A stretch of 64,000 nucleotides of DNA from Cryobacterium aureum (GTDB taxonomy: Bacteria; Actinomycetota; Actinomycetes; Actinomycetales; Microbacteriaceae). A program made the position numbers and the translations under genes. Shown one piece after another: positions 1-7,398 of the stretch (the stretch's first letter is position 1; every line of letters starts with the position of its first letter). The DNA lies in assembly GCF_002954245.1 (NCBI RefSeq), contig NZ_PPTG01000009.1:1-64000 (forward strand). Direction: 5' to 3'. The notes beneath the pieces are model-generated. The model did no database searches. It was not told the origin of the DNA and saw only the letters and a list, made by a program, of their open reading frames with translations.

Positions 1-56
1 GACCTCCTGGTCTGAAGTGGTTGGCCTTTGACAGCTCCACTACACAACCGGAGGTC
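1..56. repeat. Imperfect 20-bp inverted repeat at window edge
   Basis: Positions 1-20 and 37-56 are inverted copies of one another, matching at 16 of 20 positions by my alignment, with a 16-nt loop (21-36). The outermost seven bases GACCTCC/GGAGGTC match perfectly. No gene is visible in 1-123, which lies downstream of azlD. It could be a terminator shared with whatever lies to the left, or the edge of a repeated element. No poly-T tract follows in either direction, so I cannot choose between these. Confidence 0.4.
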
Positions 57-123
57 CTCACCCACGTTCAATGACTACAGCGTGTCGTCACATTTACTCA
101 ACCAACCTGCCTGGGCAGTACAG

Positions 124-429
124 CTAGGTCAGCGCGCGCAGCCCCGCGGCCACCAGCGCCGCCACGATCACGACGACGATGAACGGCGTCTTGATCGCGA
201 ACAACCCCGCCGCCACAATGACGGCGGGAATGCGGGCATCCACGGTGAGCGCCTGCCCGCTGCCGAGCGTCTGTACGGCGATCAGCGCAGCCAGCAGGGC
301 TACGGTCAGCAGGTCGGCGATGCGCGAGGGGGTGGGCTTCTGCAAGAGGGCCGGAGGCACGAGGTAGCCCGCCAACTTGAGCGCGAGGACGGCGATCGAC
401 GCCGCAATGATGATCTGCCACAGCGTCAC
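124..429 (-). CDS. azlD: AzlD-type branched-chain amino acid exporter subunit
   Basis: This is a 101-residue, very hydrophobic protein with about four membrane segments, the usual size for AzlD. In known systems AzlD pairs with AzlC in the inner membrane to export branched-chain amino acids or their analogues. The assignment rests on size, hydrophobic pattern and position directly after azlC. Its ATG overlaps the azlC stop in an ATGA junction (426-429), so the two subunits are probably translationally coupled. It is the last gene of a minus-strand operon of kinase-like protein, azlC and azlD. The substrate is inferred from the family only. Confidence 0.85.
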   Translation of the reverse strand: MTLWQIIIAASIAVLALKLAGYLVPPALLQKPTPSRIADLLTVALLAALIAVQTLGSGQALTVDARIPAVIVAAGLFAIKTPFIVVVIVAALVAAGLRALT

Positions 430-1205
430 GCGCGCGACCTCGTTCTGCCGGTCGGTCGGCGAGCGGATGCCCCGCCCGGCAGGGCCGGTCCGCCCAGCCA
501 GTTGAACACACCGACCACCACCGCCACGAGGGCGGCGACCAGCACGGGCAGCCCCGGCATGAGCACGGGCGTGAGCGTTGCTGCGACAACCGCAGCCGCG
601 ATGGCCACCGCGACCGCCTGCATCCGCTTGAGGCGAGGCCAGAGCAGACCAACGAACGCTGCTGCGGCGGCGGCATCGAGACCATAGGCCCGGGTATCGC
701 CGAGGGCGTCGCCGATCAGTGCGCCGACGAGCGTGGTGATGTTCCAGCCGATGAAGACGGCCAAGCCGGTGACCCAGAAGCCGATGCGGCGGCTGCTGGG
801 GGTGGGCTGGGCGAGGGCGACCGCGGTGGATTCGTCAATGGTGATCCAGCCGGCGGCCAGGCGTTTCCAGATCCCGCTGCCCACGATCGGGGCGGTGCGC
901 ATGCCATAGATGCCGTTGCGCACACCGAGCAGTGCTGCGCTCGCGATGGCAGCCGGCCCGACCGCGACGCCGCCGGCGGCGATCACACCGACGAGCGCAA
1001 ATTGGGAACCCCCGGAGAACATGACGATGCTGATGAAGCTGGTCTGCCAGATGTCCAGTCCGGCGGCAACCGACAGTGCACCGAACGACACCCCGTAGGC
1101 GGCGGTGGCGAGCCCCACGGCGAGACCTTCACGGATGGCCAGCCGTTGCGCGCTTGTTTCGTCGTCGGTAGGGGTTGCCGGCACCGTGATGGGCGCCGGG
1201 GTCAC
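426..1205 (-). CDS. azlC: AzlC-family branched-chain amino acid permease
   Basis: A 259-residue polytopic membrane protein. The first membrane stretch carries the typical AzlC pattern (REGLAVGLATAAYGVSFGAL), followed by FSGGSQFALVGV and LLGVRNGIYGM, which are characteristic of the family. AzlC is the large subunit of an export permease for branched-chain amino acids and acts with AzlD. The start is a GTG that overlaps the stop of the upstream kinase-like gene (GTGA, 1202-1205), and the 3' end overlaps azlD. The C-terminus ends in an Arg-rich tail. Coupling to a kinase-like gene rather than to a typical Lrp- or HTH-type regulator is unusual. Confidence 0.88.
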   Translation of the reverse strand: MTPAPITVPATPTDDETSAQRLAIREGLAVGLATAAYGVSFGALSVAAGLDIWQTSFISIVMFSGGSQFALVGVIAAGGVAVGPAAIASAALLGVRNGIYGMRTAPIVGSGIWKRLAAGWITIDESTAVALAQPTPSSRRIGFWVTGLAVFIGWNITTLVGALIGDALGDTRAYGLDAAAAAAFVGLLWPRLKRMQAVAVAIAAAVVAATLTPVLMPGLPVLVAALVAVVVGVFNWLGGPALPGGASARRPTGRTRSRA

Positions 1206-2077
1206 CGGGAAAGGTCGACGCCGTGCACGCCGTTGTGAAAGCGCAGCGACGGGAACACGGCCGACACCGAGAACCCCAGCCCGGGAACCGTTCCAGCGTT
1301 GAACACGCCACCGAACAGCTGGGCGCGCTCGCGCATCTGCGTGATGCCGGGGCCGGCAATGCTCTCGCTGAGGGCCTTGAGGTCGTCCTCGATCGTGTAC
1401 GGAGTGCGCGCGGCCTGTTCGCCGGTTTCCTTGCCGTCCCGGCGGGCTGCGGCTCGGATACCGTCATCGTCGACGAGCAGCTGCAGGCCGTCGCGGGTCC
1501 AGGTGAACGACACGCGCGCTTCGGTACCGACGCCGCCATGCTTGAGCGCGTTGGAGAGGGCGCTCTGCAGAATGCGGAAGATGGCGAGCTCGGCGCCGGC
1601 CTTGAGCGGGAATCGTTCACCCGATTCGATGAAGCTCACCACGAGCCCGGCGTCGCGCATCACGCGAAACAGGTCACGGGTCGACTGCGGGCCGGGCTGG
1701 AGCGCACCGACGGTTTCGCCTTCACGCACGATCGTCAATACCCGGCGCATGTCGGCGAGGGCTACCCGGCCGTCATCGACAAGGGCGGTGGCGGCGCGTA
1801 CTGCCGTCGAGGGGTCGCTCTCGGCGGTATATCGCGCGCCCTCGGCGCGGGTGATGAGGCGGGCGATGGTGAGCACTGCGCCATCCTGCAGCTCGCGGAT
1901 GATGGCGAGACGGCCCTGTTGCTCGGCGAGGGAAAGCTCCAGCTCGATGCGCACGCGCTCGGCGGCGTTGCGGTCGAACAGCACGCGGCGGGAGCGTAGC
2001 AGTGAGATGGTCCACAGCACGAGCAGCGCCCCGGAGAGTACGCCGAGTGCTGGTACCAGAAGTTGCGAAAAATCCAC
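1202..2077 (-). CDS. Histidine-kinase-like membrane protein lacking the phospho-acceptor His
   Basis: With a GTG start at 2077 this encodes 291 residues. The frame stays open upstream, but any earlier start would run into the terminator and the tRNA-Asn gene, so I reject it. Residues about 6-27 form one membrane segment, followed by a coiled, charged linker. The dimerisation region reads IIRELQDGAV, where HisKA_3 kinases normally have RELHD: the phospho-acceptor His is Gln64. The ATPase domain keeps an N-box Asn (Asn176, NALKHG), an acidic DDDG motif near residue 203 and a glycine-containing GITQMRERAQLFGG stretch. The N-box Glu that usually precedes the Asn is Ser172. It probably binds ATP but may not be an active kinase. 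It shares an operon with azlC and azlD, and no response regulator lies nearby. Confidence 0.72.
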   Translation of the reverse strand: MDFSQLLVPALGVLSGALLVLWTISLLRSRRVLFDRNAAERVRIELELSLAEQQGRLAIIRELQDGAVLTIARLITRAEGARYTAESDPSTAVRAATALVDDGRVALADMRRVLTIVREGETVGALQPGPQSTRDLFRVMRDAGLVVSFIESGERFPLKAGAELAIFRILQSALSNALKHGGVGTEARVSFTWTRDGLQLLVDDDGIRAAARRDGKETGEQAARTPYTIEDDLKALSESIAGPGITQMRERAQLFGGVFNAGTVPGLGFSVSAVFPSLRFHNGVHGVDLSR

Positions 2078-2131
2078 TGCTGACCGCCGTCTCGTGTGCC
2101 AAGCCCGGCGCACTGTAGAAATTGGGAAGTA

Positions 2132-2168
2132 CCTTTTTTGTCGGAACAAAACGAACCGACAAAAAAGG
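2132..2168. repeat. Perfect 13-bp palindrome upstream of kinase-like/azlCD operon
   Basis: CCTTTTTTGTCGG (2132-2144) and its exact complement (2156-2168) flank an 11-nt spacer. The right arm overlaps the distal arm and T-run of the tRNA-Asn terminator, so the two hairpins cannot form together in RNA. It lies about 55 bp upstream of the proposed GTG start at 2077. It may be an operator or a second terminator; the role is not known. Confidence 0.6.
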
Positions 2169-2198
2169 CCACCCGGGGTGGAGCCCTGAGTGGCCTTT
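2164..2198 (-). terminator. Intrinsic terminator of tRNA-Asn
   Basis: Read on the minus strand, AAAGGCCAC and GTGGCCTTT form the stem arms (2190-2198 and 2164-2172), followed by a run of six T. It begins three bases beyond the tRNA 3' end, as expected for a tRNA terminator. Confidence 0.75.
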
Positions 2199-2200
2199 CG

Positions 2201-2273
2201 CTCCCCGACTTGGACTCGAACCAAGAACCTGCGCATTAACAGTGCGCTGCTCTGCCAATTGAGCTATCGAGGA
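2201..2273 (-). tRNA. tRNA-Asn (GTT anticodon)
   Basis: The minus strand folds into a complete 73-nt cloverleaf. The seven-base acceptor stem TCCTCGA pairs with TCGGGGA (one G-U), with G as discriminator. The anticodon arm GCGCA-CTGTTAA-TGCGC presents GTT, and the T-arm contains GGTTCGAGTCC. The 3' CCA is not encoded. An intrinsic terminator follows immediately. No integrase or displaced tRNA end is visible nearby, so there is no sign that this tRNA serves as an integration site here. Confidence 0.97.
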
Positions 2274-2436
2274 ATGCTTGAACAGCGTTGCTACTTTACC
2301 AAGGTTTCTTGGCTGTCCCAAACCACGACGACTGTCCATCGGCCCTGACTCGCCCGATTTACCAGCTCAACACCCCCGCAGCCCCCGAAAAGTGGGCCGC
2401 GGGCAACAATTGAGCAGTCTGATGCGCCAAGACCCG

Positions 2437-2495
2437 GTCGGGCGTGTCGGCCCGACTGCGACCGATTGCGCTTCGAAGCGGATGCGATCGGTCGC
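2437..2495 (-). terminator. Two adjacent hairpins after the ABC importer operon
   Basis: Two inverted repeats lie just beyond the stop of the last ABC ATPase gene. GCGACCGAT (2458-2466) pairs with 2487-2495, and GTCGGGC (2437-2443) pairs with 2450-2456. The first also has an inner CGCT/AGCG stem. There is no T-run, as is common for actinobacterial terminators. The rest of the 2274-2504 gap shows nothing recognisable. Confidence 0.5.
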
Positions 2496-2504
2496 GACCT
2501 GCGA

Positions 2505-3407
2505 TCAGCGCGCGGCTGCGGCATCCGTTTCATCGCTGCTGTCGTCGGCGTCGACGCTGGCCGCGTCAGTGACCCGGGCCGTATCGGCGGGATGTTGCAA
2601 GGCGGTGGCGAGTCCGCGCACATACGGGTGCCAGGGGTCTCGAAAGACGTCGTCTATGGTGCCGAGGCCGACCAGAACGCCCTGGTGCATGACGCCGATG
2701 CGGTTGGCTACCCGTTGCAGCACGGCCAGGTCGTGGCTGATGACGAGCGCCGAAAAAGACCGTTCCTGCTGCAATTCGCTGATCAGGTCGATGACCGCGT
2801 CGCGCACCAATACGTCAACGCCCGCTGTGGGCTCGTCAGCGATTAACAAGGCCGGACCGAACACGAGCGCACGGGCCAGCGCCACACGCTGTCGCTGACC
2901 GCTGGAGAGCTCGTATGGGTATTGACCCAGAACGGTCAGGGGCAGGCGCACGGCGTCGATCATGGTGGCCACCTGGGCACCGAGGGCGCGACGGTTGAAT
3001 CGTCGATCGCGTTCGAGTACCGGCTCGGCGACGATCTCAGCCACCGTCATGGTCGACGGCAGGGTATCGGCAGCATCCTGAGCCAACAGCCCAACCCCGA
3101 ACGTGAGCCGGGCCAGCTTGCGCTTGCTGATTCGGCGCAGGCCGAACCCGAGTACCGTCGCCTCTCCCCCGGTAATCTGCGGACGGATGCCGGTGGCGTC
3201 GCTCACAAAAGCGTCACCGGCTAGCACCCTGGCCAGGGTGCTTTTGCCGGAGCCGCTTTCGCCGAGCAGCCCTACCACCTCACCTGGCGCGATGCGCAGG
3301 GTGAACCCGTGCACCGCGACAAACGCCGGGCTGGCACCGTGTGGCGGGTATTCGATGGTCAGATCGCTGGTTTGGATTGGGGAAACGGATGCCGCGCCAT
3401 GCCTCAT
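2505..3407 (-). CDS. Stand-alone ABC transporter ATPase of the peptide/nickel importer
   Basis: A 300-residue nucleotide-binding subunit of the DppD/OppF type. All motifs are present: Walker A GESGSGKST near residue 50, signature LSSGQRQRVALARAL, Walker B LLIADEPTAGVD and the switch His in VISHDL. The C-terminus is an acidic tail without clear homology. It starts five bases after the stop of the two-domain ATPase gene, so it is surely in the same operon. The operon already encodes two ATPase domains in one protein, so this third one is surplus to the usual two per transporter. It might be an alternative partner or serve another permease. Confidence 0.88.
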   Translation of the reverse strand: MRHGAASVSPIQTSDLTIEYPPHGASPAFVAVHGFTLRIAPGEVVGLLGESGSGKSTLARVLAGDAFVSDATGIRPQITGGEATVLGFGLRRISKRKLARLTFGVGLLAQDAADTLPSTMTVAEIVAEPVLERDRRFNRRALGAQVATMIDAVRLPLTVLGQYPYELSSGQRQRVALARALVFGPALLIADEPTAGVDVLVRDAVIDLISELQQERSFSALVISHDLAVLQRVANRIGVMHQGVLVGLGTIDDVFRDPWHPYVRGLATALQHPADTARVTDAASVDADDSSDETDAAAAR

Positions 3408-3412
3408 GCGGT

Positions 3413-5116
3413 CTATCCGGCCGCGCGCAGGATGCGGAGTTCGTCCCTGCGCAATGCCTGTGCGGCCGGATCGGGCACCGGCAGCGAGGCGAGTAGGCGC
3501 TGGGTGTAGGCATCCTTCGGGGCACCGAGCACCTCGGCACCGGTACCCTCCTCGACCAGTTTTCCCTTGTACAGCACGGCAATGCGGTCGGCCAGAATGT
3601 CGACGACGGCGAGGTCGTGGCTGATGAACAGCGCCGCGAAGCCAAACTCCTTCTGCAGCTCGGCGAAGAGCTCGAGCACCTTCGCCTGCACCGACACGTC
3701 GAGCGCACTGGTTGGCTCATCCGCGATCAGCAGACTCGGTTCCAGCGCGAGACCGCGGGCGAGACTCGCCCGCTGGCGCTGGCCACCGCTGAGCTCGTGC
3801 GGGTAACGATCACCGTAGGCTTGCGGCAGCTGCACCGCCTCGAGCAGTTCGTTGACCCGCTTGCGGGCCGCCCCGGGGTTCGCGGCACGCCCGTGCACGA
3901 CGAGCGGTTCGGCCACACACTCCGCGATCGTGAGCAGCGGGTTGAAGCTCGACGCCGGGTCCTGAAAGACAAAGCCGATGTCGCTGCGCACCTTCTTGAA
4001 GGCGCGTTCCTTGAACCCGTTCATTTCGTGACCGAGCACACTGAGGGAACCATCGGTCACCCGAGTGAGGCCGGCCATGGCACGGCCAATGGTGGTCTTG
4101 CCCGATCCGCTCTCGCCGACCAGACCGAGCACTTCGCCAGAACGGATGACGAAACTCACGCCGTCGACGGCGGTGAAACCCGGTTTTCCCAACCGGCCCG
4201 GGTACTGGATTTTCAGTCCGTCGGCCACAACGACCGGCGTCGACTCGGCCCAGGTTGTCTCGCGGGCTTCGAGCCGCGCGGTGGCCCGTGCCGTGCCCTG
4301 GCCGACGTGGGGCACCGAGCCGAGCAGGCGCTTGGTGTAGTCGTGTCGTGGTGCGGAGAAGAGTTCGTGAACGGGCGCCTCCTCCACGACCTTGCCCTCG
4401 TACATGACGACGACGCGGTCCGCGAGATCCGCGACGACGCCCATGTTGTGGGTGATCAGTACGATGGCGGTGCCGAATTCATCGCGGCAGCGACGCAGCA
4501 GGTCGAGGATCTCAGCCTGCACGGTCACATCGAGCGCGGTGGTCGGTTCGTCGGCCACGATCAGCCCGGGGTCGAGCACGAGCGCCATAGCGATGACCAC
4601 ACGCTGCTTCTGGCCGCCGGAGAACTGGTGCGGGTAGTAGTCGACGCGGCTTTCCGGGTCGGGGATTCCCACTCGGCCGAGAATCTCAATGGCCTTGGCG
4701 CGGGCTTCCTTGCGGCTGAACTCACCGTGAGCGCGAATTCCCTCGGCGATCTGCCAACCGACGGTGAACACGGGGTTCAGGGCAGTAGACGGCTCCTGAA
4801 ACACCATGGAGACATCAGTCCCCCGCAGTTGGCGCAGCCTCTGCTTACTCACGGCGAGAACGTCGTTTGAATCGGCCCCGTCCTTGCTGCTGAGGACGAC
4901 GGCACCGTGCGCGGTTGCCGTCTCTGGCAGCAGCCCGAGGATGGTCTTGGCCGTAACGCTCTTGCCGCTGCCGCTCTCCCCCACGATGGCCAGAATCTCA
5001 CCGGGAGCGACCCGCAAGGTCACCCCGTCGACTGCTTTGACGGCACCGCCGTCGGTTGCAAACGTGACATTGAGGTTGTCGATGCGAACGACGTCGGGAA
5101 GGGACTGAGCGCTCAT
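3413..5116 (-). CDS. Two-domain ABC ATPase (DppD-DppF fusion) for peptide/nickel import
   Basis: 567 residues containing two complete ATPase domains in tandem. The first has GESGSGKS near residue 45, FSGGQKQRVVIAMAL and DEPTTALD. The second has GESGSGKTT, LSGGQRQRASLARGL and DEPTSALD. Each domain is followed by the C-terminal extension typical of oligopeptide importers (P-x-H-x-Y/YTKRLLGS and YTQRLLASLP). The fused form is common in actinobacteria and powers a heterodimeric DppB/DppC-type permease. Its ATG overlaps the last base of the upstream permease stop codon at 5116. It acts on the inner face of the membrane. Confidence 0.92.
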   Translation of the reverse strand: MSAQSLPDVVRIDNLNVTFATDGGAVKAVDGVTLRVAPGEILAIVGESGSGKSVTAKTILGLLPETATAHGAVVLSSKDGADSNDVLAVSKQRLRQLRGTDVSMVFQEPSTALNPVFTVGWQIAEGIRAHGEFSRKEARAKAIEILGRVGIPDPESRVDYYPHQFSGGQKQRVVIAMALVLDPGLIVADEPTTALDVTVQAEILDLLRRCRDEFGTAIVLITHNMGVVADLADRVVVMYEGKVVEEAPVHELFSAPRHDYTKRLLGSVPHVGQGTARATARLEARETTWAESTPVVVADGLKIQYPGRLGKPGFTAVDGVSFVIRSGEVLGLVGESGSGKTTIGRAMAGLTRVTDGSLSVLGHEMNGFKERAFKKVRSDIGFVFQDPASSFNPLLTIAECVAEPLVVHGRAANPGAARKRVNELLEAVQLPQAYGDRYPHELSGGQRQRASLARGLALEPSLLIADEPTSALDVSVQAKVLELFAELQKEFGFAALFISHDLAVVDILADRIAVLYKGKLVEEGTGAEVLGAPKDAYTQRLLASLPVPDPAAQALRRDELRILRAAG

Positions 5117-6204
5117 TATTTGGCCTCGAATGGGTCGTCGTGCGGGTGCGGGTTGACGGCTGGAGCGTCGGGTTCAAGCCCCTCGATTCCTCCGGGGCCG
5201 GCGGAGAGAGTTCCACCGGCAACGACGCTCGTTGCGGCGACGACGCCGGCGGTTTTGCCGGGGGCACGTCGACTGCGCAGGCGCGGGTCGGCAAGGTCGT
5301 TGAGGCTTTCACCCACAAGCGTGATGCCGAGAACCACGAGCACGATCGCCAATCCCGGGAACAGGCTGGTCCACCAGATGCCGCTGGTGACGTCGGACAG
5401 CGACTTGTTCAGGTCATAGCCCCACTCGGCAGCCGACGACGGTTCGATGCCGAAGCCGATGAAGCCCAGTCCCGCGAGGGTTAAGAGTGCCTCAGAGGCA
5501 TTGAGAGTGAAGATCAGGGGCAGGGTACGGGTGGCATTGCGCAGTACGTGACGGAACATGATGCGTCCGTTGCTGGCTCCGAGAACGCGGGCCGACTCCA
5601 CGTAGGCCTCGGCCTTGATGCGCACTGTCTCAGCGCGAATCACCCGAAAGTACTGCGGAATGAACACCACGGTGATTGAGATCGACGCGGCGAGGATGCC
5701 GCCGAAGAGGTCGGAGCGACCGCCGGAGATGACGATGCCCATGACGATTGCGAGCAGCAGCGCCGGGAAGGCGTAGACGGCGTCGCAGACGACGACGAGA
5801 ATTCGGTCGAGCCAACCGCCGAAGTAGCCGGAGACGAGGCCGAGGGCCACTCCGGCGAAAATCGAGAGCACGACGGCGACGATCATCACGGTGATCGCGG
5901 TCTGCGACCCCCAGATGACGCGCGAGAGCACGTCGTAGCCACCGACGGTGGTACCGAGGAGGTGAGCGCCGCCGGGTGATTGCTGGGCACCGAAGGTTCC
6001 GTCCTCATCGCGAAGCTGGCTAAAGCCGTAGGGCGCCAGGAGCGGGGCAAAGATCGCGGTCAGGATGAAAATTCCAGTGATCACGAGGCCGGCAACGAGC
6101 ATGCCTCGTTGCAGCCCAACGCTCTGCCGGAGCTGGTGCACAACGGGCAGTCGTGTCCACAGCGGAGCCTTCGGGGCGTGGGTGGTTTCAGTGAGCGTTG
6201 TCAT
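5116..6204 (-). CDS. DppC-type ABC transporter permease
   Basis: 362 residues with about six membrane segments. The first lies after an N-terminal cytoplasmic arm, followed by a large periplasmic-side loop with GTTVGGYDVLSRVIWG, the pattern seen in OppC/DppC proteins (normally GTD-x-x-GRDVLSR). The coupling motif EAYVESARVLGASNGRIMFRHVLRN is clearly visible. The C-terminal tail of about 60 residues, rich in Pro, Gly and Ala, is longer than usual. It pairs with the DppB-type permease two bases upstream. Substrate class is inferred to be peptides, nickel or a similar small solute; the sequence does not settle it. Confidence 0.9.
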   Translation of the reverse strand: MTTLTETTHAPKAPLWTRLPVVHQLRQSVGLQRGMLVAGLVITGIFILTAIFAPLLAPYGFSQLRDEDGTFGAQQSPGGAHLLGTTVGGYDVLSRVIWGSQTAITVMIVAVVLSIFAGVALGLVSGYFGGWLDRILVVVCDAVYAFPALLLAIVMGIVISGGRSDLFGGILAASISITVVFIPQYFRVIRAETVRIKAEAYVESARVLGASNGRIMFRHVLRNATRTLPLIFTLNASEALLTLAGLGFIGFGIEPSSAAEWGYDLNKSLSDVTSGIWWTSLFPGLAIVLVVLGITLVGESLNDLADPRLRSRRAPGKTAGVVAATSVVAGGTLSAGPGGIEGLEPDAPAVNPHPHDDPFEAK

Positions 6205-6206
6205 GG

Positions 6207-7298
6207 TCAGTACCTCACTCGCGGGTCGATGAGCGCGGCGATGATGTCCACGATGAAGTTGGACAGTGCCACGATCACGGCGAGCAAAGCAACAATTCCC
6301 TGCACCGCTACGAAGTCACGGGCCTTGATAAATTCGATGAGCATGAAGCCCAGGCCCTTCCATTCGAAGGTGGTTTCGGTCAGCACGGCCCCACCCAGCA
6401 ACAGTGCCACCTGCAATCCGATGACGGTGATGATCGGAATCAGCGCCGGTCGATAAGCGTGCTTGCTGACCAGGCGGAATTCGTTGACTCCCCGGGAGCG
6501 AGCAGCGTTGACGTAGTCCGTGCCCAGCGTTCCAATGACGTTGGTGCGCACGAGTCGCAGGAACACTCCGGCGGTCAGGAGTCCGAGAGCCAACGCGGGA
6601 AGCACCGCGTGTAGCAGAACGTCACCCAGTACGGCGGGATCGCCCGTCGTGACTGCGTCGATCAAATAGATACCGGTCTTGTCCGGAAGAAATTGCATCT
6701 GCAATTCGGAACCGACAGTGGCTCGGCCGGCGACTGGTAGCACCTTGAGCCAAACCGCGAAGATGAGCTTGAGCAGAAGCCCGGCGAAGAATACCGGGGT
6801 GGCGTAGCAGAGGATTGCGAAGACACGCAGGAAGGCGTCCGGCGCCTTGTCGCGCCAGTACGCGGCGACCATGCCGAGCGGGATCCCGACGATGAAGGCC
6901 ACGATGAGCGCGTAGAACACGAGCTCGGCCGTCGCGGATCCGTAGGTCAACAGCACTTCAGAAACGGGACGATTCGTGCTGATGGTCGTTCCGAAGTTGC
7001 CAGTGAAGACCTGGCCGAGGTATTCGAAGTACTGAATAATGATCGGTCGGTCGTAGCCGGCCTCGTGGATGAGTACGGCGAGTTGATCCGGGCCGAGCTT
7101 GCCGCCGAGGGCGGCGGTGATCGGGTCTCCGGTCGTACGCATGAGCCAGAACACCATCGACACCAGGATGAAGATGGTGGGGAAGATGAGGAGGAAGCGG
7201 ATGAGAAGGTAACGGCCTATTCCACCGCCCGGGCTGGATTTCTTCTTGGGACTACGCCCGGCCGCCGGTACGGGCGGCTTCATCGCCACAGTGGTCAT
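6207..7298 (-). CDS. DppB-type ABC transporter permease
   Basis: 363 residues. After a basic N-terminal arm comes the usual first membrane helix (YLLIRFLLIFPTIFILVSM), then a periplasmic loop and five further helices. The cytoplasmic coupling segment DYVNAARSRGVNEFRLVSKHAYRPALIP contains the EAA-like loop that contacts the ATPases. It partners the DppC-type protein. The gene lies downstream of the binding-protein gene but is separated from it by a strong terminator-like hairpin (7316-7360), so its expression probably depends on partial read-through. Confidence 0.9.
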   Translation of the reverse strand: MTTVAMKPPVPAAGRSPKKKSSPGGGIGRYLLIRFLLIFPTIFILVSMVFWLMRTTGDPITAALGGKLGPDQLAVLIHEAGYDRPIIIQYFEYLGQVFTGNFGTTISTNRPVSEVLLTYGSATAELVFYALIVAFIVGIPLGMVAAYWRDKAPDAFLRVFAILCYATPVFFAGLLLKLIFAVWLKVLPVAGRATVGSELQMQFLPDKTGIYLIDAVTTGDPAVLGDVLLHAVLPALALGLLTAGVFLRLVRTNVIGTLGTDYVNAARSRGVNEFRLVSKHAYRPALIPIITVIGLQVALLLGGAVLTETTFEWKGLGFMLIEFIKARDFVAVQGIVALLAVIVALSNFIVDIIAALIDPRVRY

Positions 7299-7315
7299 TC
7301 CTACCTCACAATTGC

Positions 7316-7360
7316 AAAAAGAATCGGGGGCATCCAGCGATCGTGTCGCTGAACACCCCC
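7316..7360 (-). terminator. Terminator/attenuating hairpin between binding protein and permease genes
   Basis: On the minus strand a 15-bp stem (7346-7360 with 7326-7340, three G-U pairs) closes a 5-nt loop and is followed by TTCTTTTT. It lies after the binding-protein stop and before dppB. Such elements commonly raise binding-protein levels over the permeases. Confidence 0.75.
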
Positions 7361-7398
7361 GGTGATCAAACTAGAGAAAATTCTAGTCGCTGTACGGT

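Noticed and set aside
1..123. End of an insertion sequence
   Set aside because: I could not identify transposase residues or a target duplication; only an imperfect inverted repeat is seen.
1202..2236. A longer kinase-like gene starting inside tRNA-Asn at 2236
   Set aside because: It would overlap the tRNA and its terminator, and the added residues have no kinase-like features; the GTG at 2077 gives a membrane helix right at the start.
2201..2273. tRNA-Asn as integration site of an element
   Set aside because: No integrase, direct repeat of the tRNA end or foreign base composition is visible on either side.
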